A stretch of DNA of 64,000 bases from contig CAYWNA010000023.1 in NCBI GenBank assembly GCA_964459305.1, positions 1 through 64,000 of the forward strand, read 5' to 3'. This DNA comes from CAYWNA01 sp964459305. GTDB taxonomy: Bacteria > Planctomycetota > Planctomycetia > Pirellulales > Pirellulaceae. Under the pieces are notes generated by a model. It worked only from the letters and a program-made list of their open reading frames with translations. It ran no database searches and was not told where the DNA came from. Both the position numbers and the translations under genes were made by a program. This document shows positions 27,235 to 34,666 of this stretch, in pieces; within the stretch, counting starts at the first letter, position 1, and the number at the start of each line of letters is the position of its first letter.

Positions 27235-27302
27235 GGGAGGGCGAGGCTCCCGCCGAGCCGAAACCGCAGAAGAACTAGGCTCAGCAGGAGCTTCGCCCTC
27301 CC
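27235..27302. repeat. Palindromic element GGGAGGGCGAGGCTCC, in-frame inside the kinase gene
   Basis: Arms GGGAGGGCGAGGCTCCCG and its near-complement CAGGAGCTTCGCCCTCCC. It is translated as REGEAPAEPSSSAVSARREP just before the transmembrane helix. The same family occurs outside genes at 28744-28814, 29218-29242 (half) and 29979-30044. Confidence 0.9.
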
Positions 27303-27806
27303 GAACTCCAGTTTTGAAACCGCTTTCACTCTTTTCCGTCCAAGTCTCGGTCATTGACGACGATAGGTGTTCTTCGGTGCCTCGGCGCGATGGTTCGTCG
27401 TCCGGCGTCGTGTCGCGATCACTGTGGGTAGTTTCGTGATACCGCGCGGACAAGGCGGCCAGGTCCGCACCCTCGGCAAGCCCTGACAATGCTTCGGCCA
27501 CTTCCTGCGGTGTGGAAAACCGATCGTCTGCATCCTTGGCCAGCATTTTTTCGAGGATCGCGGCCAGTTCGTCCGGTACGTCCGCACGCAGCGTCCCAAT
27601 CGCGGGGATCGGCTCGGTGGCCATGGCCTTCAGCTTTTTGATGACCGTGTTGTACTGTGCATCGGCATACGGGGCCTGGTCTGTCAGCAGCTTGAACAGC
27701 GTGGCACCCAGGCTGTAGATGTCCGCGCGTATATCCACGTCCTTGCTGTCGCCCGTCTGTTCCGGGGCCATGTAGTCGACCATGCCCATCATCTGGCCCG
27801 TCGAAG

Positions 27807-28670
27807 TCAGCTCGGCACGATCGCCGTTGTGCAGGCGAGCGAGACCGAGGTCGAGAATCTTGAGGACCCCCTCTCCCCGACCCTCTCCCCGGCGGGGAGA
27901 GGGAGTGTGTTGGCTGACTGCTGACTGCTGACGGCTAACATCAAATTCGATGGCTTGATGTCGCGGTGGACCAGACTGTGTTCGTGGGCATGCTCCAGAC
28001 CGATGGCGGCTTGGCGAATCAGTTCGCAGGCGTCGGCGATCGGCAGCGGGCCCAGTTGGCGAACAAGCTCGGACAAATCCACGCCATCCACATACTCCAT
28101 GACCAGGAAATGAGTGCCTTCGTGCTCGCCGGCATCGTGAGCGCCGACGATGTTCGGGTGTTCCAGTCGGCCGACGGCTCGCATCTCTTGCTCGAAACGG
28201 GCCACGGCATGAGCGTCCTTCATCCGATCCGCCGGCAGCACCTTGAGGGCGACCACCTTCTCCAGCTTGCGATGAAGCGCTTTGTAGACCGTTCCCATGC
28301 CACCCTGGCCCAGCTTGGCCAGGAGTTGATAGTCGCGGATCGCGCCCAAGTCTTCTGAAAATGGGGACGCGCTCGCATCAGGGCGGTCGATACCGGGCCC
28401 CGTACCGATGAACGACGGATCGCGGCCGATTGCCTGGACTACGGCCAGGACTTCTCGAAGTTTGGGTTCTTGAGCATACGGATCGGGCTCGCGCGGTTGT
28501 CGCAGGTTCGATACCAAGGTATCGCTGGGCTCGTGCGTAGCCACCAGCGCATCGGTGCAGACATGGCAGGCGTCCAAATGCACGTCGATCTGCTCGGATC
28601 GTTCGTCGCTGACCTTGCCAAGGGCGTAGTCCATCAGTTCGCGTTCGTTGGGGCAATCCACGTGGGACAT
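27807..28670 (-). pseudogene. Zinc-finger and kinase N-lobe fragment (first piece of the receptor kinase gene)
   Basis: Start set at ATG 28670 (MSHVDCPNERE; AGGA 9 nt upstream); the open frame further upstream is only a translated palindromic repeat. An anti-sigma-type zinc-finger motif HLDACHVC (His31, Cys35, Cys38) is followed by the kinase N-lobe: glycine loop GQGGMG (121-126), ATP-binding Lys143 in ALKVL, and the catalytic loop HRDIKPSN (235-242, Asp237). After NLMLA (to 246) the frame enters a repeat, reads about 40 unrelated residues and stops. The DLG motif continues in a different frame. An ECF sigma factor gene lies upstream on the same strand, and such pairs are common in planctomycetes. 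Confidence 0.8.
27869..27943. repeat. Repeat insertion between kinase catalytic loop and DLG motif
   Basis: Contains the perfect inverted repeat CCCTCTCCCC-GGC-GGGGAGAGGG (27881-27903) and a CTGACTGCTGACTGCTGAC microrepeat (about 27914-27932). It separates NLMLA (catalytic loop, first frame) from VLKILDLG (second frame). The two frames do not match, so this site is also the position of the frameshift. Confidence 0.85.
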
Positions 28671-28743
28671 AATTTCGGTCCTTTTTTGCGCCGATTTCGT
28701 TGACGATGTCCGGGAATTAGACATCCTGGAATCCGCGGTTATC

Positions 28744-28814
28744 GGGAGGGCGAGGCTCCCGCCGAGCCGCGTCTTGGTGCCGGAAATCAGGCTCAGCAGG
28801 AGCTTCGCCCTCCC
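28744..28814. repeat. Palindromic element GGGAGGGCGAGGCTCC, intergenic
   Basis: Same family as the copy inside the kinase gene (27235-27302), with both arms intact. It lies directly upstream of the kinase start. Confidence 0.9.
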
Positions 28815-28868
28815 AATTCCCAGACACCCTCGTATGGTTCCGATTCGAGGATAACTGAGAGCGATCAA

Positions 28869-29277
28869 AGCCCTCTATAAGGTTCAACGGAAAAGTCTGA
28901 CAGAAAAACCCAGAAAAGAGCCATCACGGGCGCAAGTGCCTGCTGGGTAATGGCTTGCCACGAGAGGCAAGTCTGTGCTCGTTTGTCGGAAGGAGGGCCA
29001 TTCATGGTCCTTCTTCGCCGTAGGCGATAGTCGGCCCGCCGTTTACGGCGGGTTCGCTGAGTTGTATGGCCTAAGGTAACCCGAAGCGTCAGTGAGGGGC
29101 TGATCCTTCGCTCACGCTTCGGGTTATGATTGTTGATGCAAAGTGCTGTCAAGCACGGGCCGAATACCGCTGGCGCGGCAAAAGGGCGTGAACGCCCTTC
29201 CGTTTTCATCCATCCCTGGCTCAGCGGGAGCTTCGCCCTCCCAAACGGAAGCTTCCGATGAATTCCGGGATGCGGTT
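28869..29277. other. Repeat-rich gap between kinase and sigma factor genes, no gene
   Basis: Holds a CCCGCCGTTTACGGCGGG hairpin (29035-29052), the long palindrome 29076-29127, an AAGGGCGTGAACGCCCTT hairpin (about 29182-29199) and a half copy of the GGGAGGGCG family (29218-29242). Nothing coding is supported. Confidence 0.7.
29076..29127. repeat. Palindromic element GTAACCCGAAGCGT
   Basis: GTAACCCGAAGCGTCAGTGAGG faces CCTTCGCTCACGCTTCGGGTTAT-type sequence with near-complete complementarity. A second copy is at 59299-59361. Confidence 0.85.
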
Positions 29278-29871
29278 TCAGAGTAAACCGCCAAGCTCCT
29301 GGCGCAGACATCGCAAGACTCGCGATTTTGCCTGGTAGGCCGCCGCCACGGTCATTCCAAGATCGCTGGCCACGTCGGCAGGCTTTTGTCCCTGGACAAC
29401 GATCCGCCAGAATACCTGCCAACTCTGCGGCTCGAAATCGACCTTCATCAATTCCGCCGCACGATGCGCCAAATCGGCGGTCTGCTTCGAGAGCTCCTCG
29501 CCCGTCGATTCCTCGGGCAACTCGTTCATTTGTGCATAGGCTTCCGTACCGCCTTCTGCGCCGGGCCGGTCGGCAACGCCCCGAAAATGGTCGCGGATTT
29601 TGTTTCGCGTGATGGAATACAGCCAGCCCCGGAAGCTGTCGCCCGGTCGATCGTGATGAAAATCGTGGATACGGGTCGCGATGGATTGAAATACTTCCTG
29701 TACGATATCCGCCGCATCGCTCTCCTGCAGACCGGCCTGACACGCCCAGCGATAGACCAACGGTACATACAGGTCGGAGATCCGTTGCCAAGCGTTCGCA
29801 TCGTGCGCGCGGGCCCGCTTCAGCAGGCTGAGCGAGGTCGAACTGCAAGTGTCAGGAGTGCCGCTGCTCAC
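29278..29871 (-). CDS. ECF-type RNA polymerase sigma factor
   Basis: About 197 residues if started at the GTG at 29871; the ORF extends upstream into a palindromic repeat (29979-30044), which argues against an earlier start, but the exact start is uncertain. The sigma-2 region shows AWQRISDLYVPLVYRWA, then SDAADIVQEVF (the DIVQEVF core-binding motif) and FRGWLYSITRNKIRDHFR. The sigma-4 helix-turn-helix reads PADVASDLGMTVAAAYQAKS. It probably controls a regulon together with the receptor kinase encoded downstream, since planctomycete ECF factors without a classic anti-sigma are often linked to Ser/Thr kinases. Confidence 0.85.
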   Translation of the reverse strand: MSSGTPDTCSSTSLSLLKRARAHDANAWQRISDLYVPLVYRWACQAGLQESDAADIVQEVFQSIATRIHDFHHDRPGDSFRGWLYSITRNKIRDHFRGVADRPGAEGGTEAYAQMNELPEESTGEELSKQTADLAHRAAELMKVDFEPQSWQVFWRIVVQGQKPADVASDLGMTVAAAYQAKSRVLRCLRQELGGLL

Positions 29872-29978
29872 GAGATGAAATCCGAAGGGGCCAGAAGTCC
29901 CGAATAGATGTGTCCACAATGATAGTCTGTACGGGGATTTGCAGCAATCCCCAGGTGAGTCAAGGGCGCCGGAGAATT

Positions 29979-30044
29979 GGGAGGGCGAAGCTCCCGCTGA
30001 GCCGGATTTCTGGCACCGCCCCACGGCTCGGCAGGAGCCCTCCC
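29979..30044. repeat. Palindromic element GGGAGGGCGAAGCTCC, upstream of the sigma factor gene
   Basis: Fourth copy of the GGGAGGGCG family; arms GGGAGGGCGAAGCTCCCG and GGCTCGGCAGGAGCCCTCCC with a 27-nt centre. Confidence 0.85.
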
Positions 30045-30123
30045 GAAAAACGCGGCTTCAAGCGTGTCGAATCCCCACACACCATTGGACAATCCGATGT
30101 TCGCGTCGATTTGTGCCGTGGGT

Positions 30124-31563
30124 TTATCGCTTGATCAACTGGTTCTCCACCGGTTCGATGCTCTGCCGATGCTCCTCGGCGATCGATACCAGCTTTTCGA
30201 TCTGCTCTGCATGCGAGGCCGCAATATTGTACTTCTCCGACGGATCGTGCCCCAAATGGTACAGCTCGGGCGTTTCGTGTTCCTGGCGTTTCGGTCCTAC
30301 GCCGTAGCAGCCCTGAGTGATGAAATGCGCCTTCCACGGGCCGACGCGAACTGCATAGAGCTGCTCTTCACGCCAATAGAACACTCGGTCTCGCGGGCTC
30401 TTGTCCGTCTCGCCCAATAACAGATCGGTCAAGTCGTACCCGTCCAAGGTACGGTCACTCGGCGGGACGGCACCGGCCAGCGTACAGAACGTCGGCAGAA
30501 GATCCATGGTTGCCCCCATCTCCATCTGGATACCCGGTTCGATCGTGCCCGGCCACCAAAACAGCGTTGGTTCCCGCATGCCGCCTTCGAACGTCGTTCC
30601 CTTGCCTTCCCGCAGAAGACCCGCCGATCCTCCGTGTGTGTGGAACGTCAGCCATGGGCCGTTGTCGGATGTGAACACGACCAGCGTGTTCTTGTCCAAT
30701 TCCAGTTCCTGCAGGGTCGACAGGATTCCTCCCACGCCCGCGTCGATCTCTTCGATCACATCACCGAAGATGCCGCGTCGACTCTTGCCCAAATGCTGCC
30801 GGCCGGCGTACAGCGGAATGTGTGGCAAATTGTGCGCCAGGTAGACGAAGAACGGTTCGTCGCGGTGATCGCGGATGAACTCGATTGCTTTCTCGGTGTA
30901 CCGGTGGGTGACGGTGTGCTGATTTGCGGGCCGCTCGACCACGGTTGTGCCCTGGATGATCGGGACGTTGTACTGCTCGATGGGCGCAACGTAGTTGGCG
31001 TCCTTCCTTGCGGTCTGAGCGTAGTTGGGGAAGCCTCGCACCGCATCCATGTCGTTCGAATAGGGAATGCCCCAGTACGAATCAAAGCCATGAGCCGTCG
31101 GCAGATACTCAGGCAGATGGCCCAAGTGCCACTTTCCCACGGCCGCGGTGGCGTAGCCGACGGATTTTAGTGATTCCGCGATCGTCATCTCGCTGGCCGG
31201 TAGCCCGCCCTTGGAGTCGGGGAACAGCACTCGTCGCTTGGCCGACATCATCCCATTCCGAATCGGAAGCCGGCCGGTCAATAGTGCCGCCCGGCTGGGA
31301 GTGCACACGCAAGCACCGACGTAGAAGTTCGTCCACTTCTGACCCTCGACCGCCATACGGTCCAGATTCGGCGTGCGAATCGTCGGATGCCCGAAACACC
31401 CCAGATCCCCGTATCCCAAATCGTCGCAGAAGATCACGACAAAGTTCGGCTTTTCGGCCGCCTGAACGCCCCAACCAGTGGCTTGATCGAGCAACATGAG
31501 CAGCGCGGCAACAACGATCGCCGTGACGATTGCCTTCGCGATTCCGGATTCGGATTTCAACAT
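30124..31563 (-). CDS. Secreted type I sulfatase (arylsulfatase family)
   Basis: A 479-residue formylglycine-dependent sulfatase with an N-terminal hydrophobic signal segment (about 9-36). The catalytic signature CTPSRAALLTGR starts at Cys87, which must be converted to formylglycine by an anaerobic- or FGE-type maturase encoded elsewhere. Metal-ligand residues appear at DDLGYGDLGCFG (Asp47, Asp48) and at FTSDNGPW. It likely removes sulfate esters from polysaccharides or small aryl or sugar sulfates outside the cytoplasm. Planctomycetes are rich in this family. It is monocistronic, convergent with nothing close, and fits the surrounding carbohydrate-degradation genes. Confidence 0.95.
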   Translation of the reverse strand: MLKSESGIAKAIVTAIVVAALLMLLDQATGWGVQAAEKPNFVVIFCDDLGYGDLGCFGHPTIRTPNLDRMAVEGQKWTNFYVGACVCTPSRAALLTGRLPIRNGMMSAKRRVLFPDSKGGLPASEMTIAESLKSVGYATAAVGKWHLGHLPEYLPTAHGFDSYWGIPYSNDMDAVRGFPNYAQTARKDANYVAPIEQYNVPIIQGTTVVERPANQHTVTHRYTEKAIEFIRDHRDEPFFVYLAHNLPHIPLYAGRQHLGKSRRGIFGDVIEEIDAGVGGILSTLQELELDKNTLVVFTSDNGPWLTFHTHGGSAGLLREGKGTTFEGGMREPTLFWWPGTIEPGIQMEMGATMDLLPTFCTLAGAVPPSDRTLDGYDLTDLLLGETDKSPRDRVFYWREEQLYAVRVGPWKAHFITQGCYGVGPKRQEHETPELYHLGHDPSEKYNIAASHAEQIEKLVSIAEEHRQSIEPVENQLIKR

Positions 31564-31687
31564 GGTCTCTTGTCTCCTGGCTGTTGAAGTGTACGGGAAT
31601 GACGATAGTTGGTCCGCGACGCTCTCGCAAGACCAGGGACACGGTTGCGCCGTCCCTCACATGGGATCGCGAGCAGAGTGTCTTCGT

Positions 31688-31767
31688 CGTTTAACCGAAA
31701 GCCGGAGGCGTGCGCGTAATCCGCTGACCATGCCCATTCGCGCTCGCCTCCGGCTTTCGGTTAAACG
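31688..31767. repeat. Palindromic element CGTTTAACCGAAAGCCGGAGGCG
   Basis: CGTTTAACCGAAAGCCGG faces CCGGCTTTCGGTTAAACG (31749-31767); almost perfect arms. It occupies the 329-nt gap between the divergent sulfatase and UroD-like genes. Related copies are at 34544-34638 and, degenerate, around 44069-44439. Confidence 0.9.
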
Positions 31768-31892
31768 AACTGGGGCGAAATGCAGGCACAGAAAACAGGA
31801 TACCCCGGCGCAGAAACGCTCACGATAGGTTATCATCGGCGGAGCTCCCGTGCAGCAGGCGATTGCGGGATACAGGATTGGGAGGATTGACA

Positions 31893-32981
31893 ATGGCATC
31901 AGACTATCCATTCGGGAATGATCCGGCAAAAATCGAAAGATACAGAGCTTTCTGGAACCGGGAAGCAGTGGACCGCCCCCTGGTTGGCTTCTCGTTTGTG
32001 GGGTGGTACCCGCTGGAGTACTTCACCGCCTGCAAGTCATGGAAGGTAGACGATCACATCACCCCGGACATGCTGAAGCCGGACGAGTGGCTGGATGATT
32101 ACGAAGGGCTGTTAAAGGAAGGCGAAGAAGTCGAAGACGACATGCTCCGAGGGGCATGCCCCGTACAAGTGGCGCTTCCCTGTTTCATTCCGGCCATTTT
32201 CGGATGCAAGATCCGGGTGCTGCCTGATAATGTGATGGGAGAAGAGCAGAATCTCTCGTGGGAAGAGGCTCTGAAAAAACGCCTGGATCAGGAGAACCCC
32301 TGGTTCAAGAAATACGTAGAATTCGCCGAGGCACTGGTCGATCGCGCGCAAGGACGTTATCCGATCAGCCACGGCGTCGAGCTTGGCCCCACGGATCTGC
32401 ATGCCGTACTACGCGGTCACAATGAAAGCATCATGGATTTGATCGACGAGCCGCAAAAGTCGGCTGAACTGCTGATGCAACTTGGGCATGTCTTTGCGGA
32501 GTTCTTCCAAGAATCCTGGAAACGCCTTCCTTTGTATCACGATGGGTACTTTGACGCCCAGTATCAGATTTGGGCGCCGGGGCCCATCATTCGGATGCAG
32601 GAAGATGCGACGGCCGTCTTTTCTCCGGATCTGTATCGACAACTAGTACAGCCGGTGGACCGGATGATCGCCAAACAGTTTGAGTGCAATTTCATCCATC
32701 TCCACTCCACCTCGATGTTCATGCTGGATGCCTTCCTGGAGATTGAAGAGCTCCGTTGTTTCGAGATCAACATCGAACCGTTCAACATCCCGGTGGCGGG
32801 CATGATCGACTTTTTTAAAATGGTCCAGGACGCGGACCGCCCGCTGTTGATCCGCGGTTCGTTCACCGAAGACGAGTTGCGTTTGGTAGTGGACTCACTG
32901 GATCCCCGCGGGCTCTATCTTCACATCATGCCGGAAGGCAAAGAGGAGATTGACGTCTTGAGACCAATTCTGGGAATGTAA
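31893..32981 (+). CDS. Uroporphyrinogen decarboxylase-like protein
   Basis: A 362-residue cytosolic protein when started at ATG 31893, which has GGGAGGA 7 nt upstream; the open frame is 10 codons longer. The fold is that of the UroD/MtaA-type TIM barrel (URO-D superfamily), with segments such as GPTDLHAVLRG, YFDAQYQIWAPGPIIRMQED, FIHLHSTSMFMLDAFLE and the terminal GLYLHIMPEG. It lacks the full set of true haem-pathway HemE motifs, so it is not called hemE. Divergent UroD-like proteins in carbohydrate clusters may be methyl transferases or have unknown activities. No corrinoid protein gene is nearby. Confidence 0.75.
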   Translation: MASDYPFGNDPAKIERYRAFWNREAVDRPLVGFSFVGWYPLEYFTACKSWKVDDHITPDMLKPDEWLDDYEGLLKEGEEVEDDMLRGACPVQVALPCFIPAIFGCKIRVLPDNVMGEEQNLSWEEALKKRLDQENPWFKKYVEFAEALVDRAQGRYPISHGVELGPTDLHAVLRGHNESIMDLIDEPQKSAELLMQLGHVFAEFFQESWKRLPLYHDGYFDAQYQIWAPGPIIRMQEDATAVFSPDLYRQLVQPVDRMIAKQFECNFIHLHSTSMFMLDAFLEIEELRCFEINIEPFNIPVAGMIDFFKMVQDADRPLLIRGSFTEDELRLVVDSLDPRGLYLHIMPEGKEEIDVLRPILGM

Positions 32982-33021
32982 TCGGACCACTCGCGCCAAT
33001 ACCTCGTCCGCTATCAGAGAC

Positions 33022-34482
33022 TCAACGCGGCACACGCGCCGGCGTGAGATGGACCAGCCAGTCGCCGTCGTCCGGGAGTCGAACCAGCAACTCATTGCCG
33101 GTGGCACTGGTGTTAACTCGGTGTTCTTGTCCTGTCCGGGGGCTGGTGACCTTCACGTCGAAGGCGTCTGCGGGGCTTTCGAGACCGACTTTGACCTTCC
33201 CGCCGGATTTGACGTAGGCGACGTATTCCGACCCAGACCTGGCTAGGCAGTAGCCCGATCCTTGGAGCATCGCCGCGTTGTGCGGACGCATCCCGCGCAA
33301 CTCGCGGACTTGCTCGTTTATGAGCTTCGACGCAATGCCCAGCCAACGCAGCCGCTGGCGCACGGCCTCGATGTGGCTGCCGCGCACGTGCGGATCGTAC
33401 GACATGATCCCCGTTGTCCGCGTCTCCTGGCCTTCGTCGTTGTGGAAGAAATAATGGCCGCCGCCCAGCAGACAGCCGTATAGGTTTCGCCGAACGATAT
33501 CTCCCTGGTACGGTGCCAATTCAAACTCGAAGAACGGGCGATGGGGCTGACGATCGAACGACTCTATCGCGATTTTGTTGATGTCTCGATGCGAGCCGTG
33601 ACCGTCCACCACGGCATCGACCTGATCGCGGCGCAGTTGCCCATCGATCCAGAACGCCTTCCTGCGACGGAAGAACTGTGCAAAATGGTCGCCGCAGTTG
33701 CCTTCGGAGTAGCTCCGTTCGTCCATGAAGATGTAAAACGTGTTGCCGAACGGCTGGGTCTCTTTGAGCAGCTTTGCAGCAAATCGCTCCCAGAGCCATT
33801 GGGTCTTCCTCGCCGAGTCCCAAGAATCGGACCAATCTTGCTCCAGTATCTCGCGGCCCGGCGTGGCGATGTTCTGAACTGCCTGGACCATGGGACCACG
33901 GTCGGTTACGTACCCGCCGTTGAGAATGTTGAACGGATGATACGACCAGTCTGGCCGCTGGGGAGTGTTATGTTTCGGCGATCCGAAGAACACGGTAATC
34001 CCGACCAGCAGGCCCTTCTGTTTCGCGTACGCACACAGATCTCGCAGGCGCGGCCAGTAGTGTTTCTGCGGATCGTCTCCTTCATCAAACCGGCGCAGGT
34101 CCCACTGCGGCCAGCCGTCGTGAGCGACCGGCCCATCGGTACGACGCGACCACGGAGTGATGCCAGGGTAGAGGTAGCCGTACCTGGCTTCGATCACCCG
34201 GCCGTCACGAGTCTGACGTGGCGGGACGAACGACCAAATGTGAATTGAATTGAGACCGGCCTCGGCGCAGTCGTCGATCCAACGTCGGTAGTCGATGTTC
34301 AAGTTCTGCATTACGCAATGAGTGCCGCTGTCGCCCACCAGAACCGCAAGCCGATCCGCGTACCGGATCAGACGTCCATCGGGACCGGACTGAACCTGCC
34401 CGACCGCCGAACTCGATGCGGTGGCCGAAAGGCACGCGAACAACAGGCAGGCTCTTGTGAGCATCGAAGGGTGTGGAAACAC
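33022..34482 (-). CDS. Secreted glycoside hydrolase-like TIM-barrel protein
   Basis: A 486-residue exported protein. A GTG at 34482 has AGGAG 9 nt upstream and is taken as start; an ATG at 34464 is an alternative, and both leave an intact signal peptide (LTRACLLFACLSATASS). The barrel shows IDDCAEAGLNSIHIWSF, a strand-7 type FYIFMDERSYSEGN in which Glu could be catalytic, and YFFHNDEGQETRT. The final about 90 residues form a beta-sandwich (GKVKVGLESPADAFDVKV) like the putative collagen-binding domain that ends many DUF4038-type glycosidases. The substrate is unknown. It is divergent from the UroD-like gene's end and follows a palindromic repeat. Confidence 0.75.
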   Translation of the reverse strand: MFPHPSMLTRACLLFACLSATASSSAVGQVQSGPDGRLIRYADRLAVLVGDSGTHCVMQNLNIDYRRWIDDCAEAGLNSIHIWSFVPPRQTRDGRVIEARYGYLYPGITPWSRRTDGPVAHDGWPQWDLRRFDEGDDPQKHYWPRLRDLCAYAKQKGLLVGITVFFGSPKHNTPQRPDWSYHPFNILNGGYVTDRGPMVQAVQNIATPGREILEQDWSDSWDSARKTQWLWERFAAKLLKETQPFGNTFYIFMDERSYSEGNCGDHFAQFFRRRKAFWIDGQLRRDQVDAVVDGHGSHRDINKIAIESFDRQPHRPFFEFELAPYQGDIVRRNLYGCLLGGGHYFFHNDEGQETRTTGIMSYDPHVRGSHIEAVRQRLRWLGIASKLINEQVRELRGMRPHNAAMLQGSGYCLARSGSEYVAYVKSGGKVKVGLESPADAFDVKVTSPRTGQEHRVNTSATGNELLVRLPDDGDWLVHLTPARVPR

Positions 34483-34543
34483 GTTGGTCTTCTCCTGCGG
34501 AGCTTGAGTCTATTAGCTTTCCGATTCGGCCAATACATCGTCT

Positions 34544-34638
34544 CGTTTAACCGCAAGCCGGAGGCGTGCGCGGCGGGGTAAGTTTCACTCAGCCGTCGAG
34601 CCGCACCCACGCCATCGCCTCCGGCTTCGGGTTAAACG
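34544..34638. repeat. Palindromic element CGTTTAACCGCAAGCCGGAGGCG
   Basis: Second copy of the 31688-31767 family, arms CGTTTAACCGCAAGCCGGAG and CTCCGGCTTCGGGTTAAACG, between two minus-strand genes. Confidence 0.9.
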
Positions 34639-34666
34639 AGCACATCTACCTTCCGCGTTCCTATGG

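Larger units (their letters stand above)
25978..27870 (-). pseudogene. Kinase C-lobe / transmembrane / WD40 fragment (second piece of the receptor kinase gene)
   Basis: This frame resumes the kinase at VLKILDLGLARLHNGDR (DLG replaces DFG), then activation segment and APE-type motif YMAPEQ, and the C-lobe with DIRADIYSLGATLFKLL. After an acidic linker and a repeat-derived insertion comes one transmembrane helix (IAAILLGLAGLFAGAMVIRL). Next is a small beta domain (YSGDYEIEIAGGTPDGVKIK, PEGA-like), a second repeat-derived linker and about five WD40 blades. Kinase-TM-WD40 receptors of this type are typical of planctomycetes. The part before the first Met of the ORF (27792) is needed for the kinase fold but is joined to the first piece in another frame, so the product would be inactive unless the shift is corrected or is an assembly error. 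Confidence 0.8.

Noticed and set aside
31893..32981. hemE (uroporphyrinogen decarboxylase of haem synthesis)
   Set aside because: Only the superfamily fold is recognisable; the characteristic HemE N-terminal motif is not seen and no haem genes are nearby.
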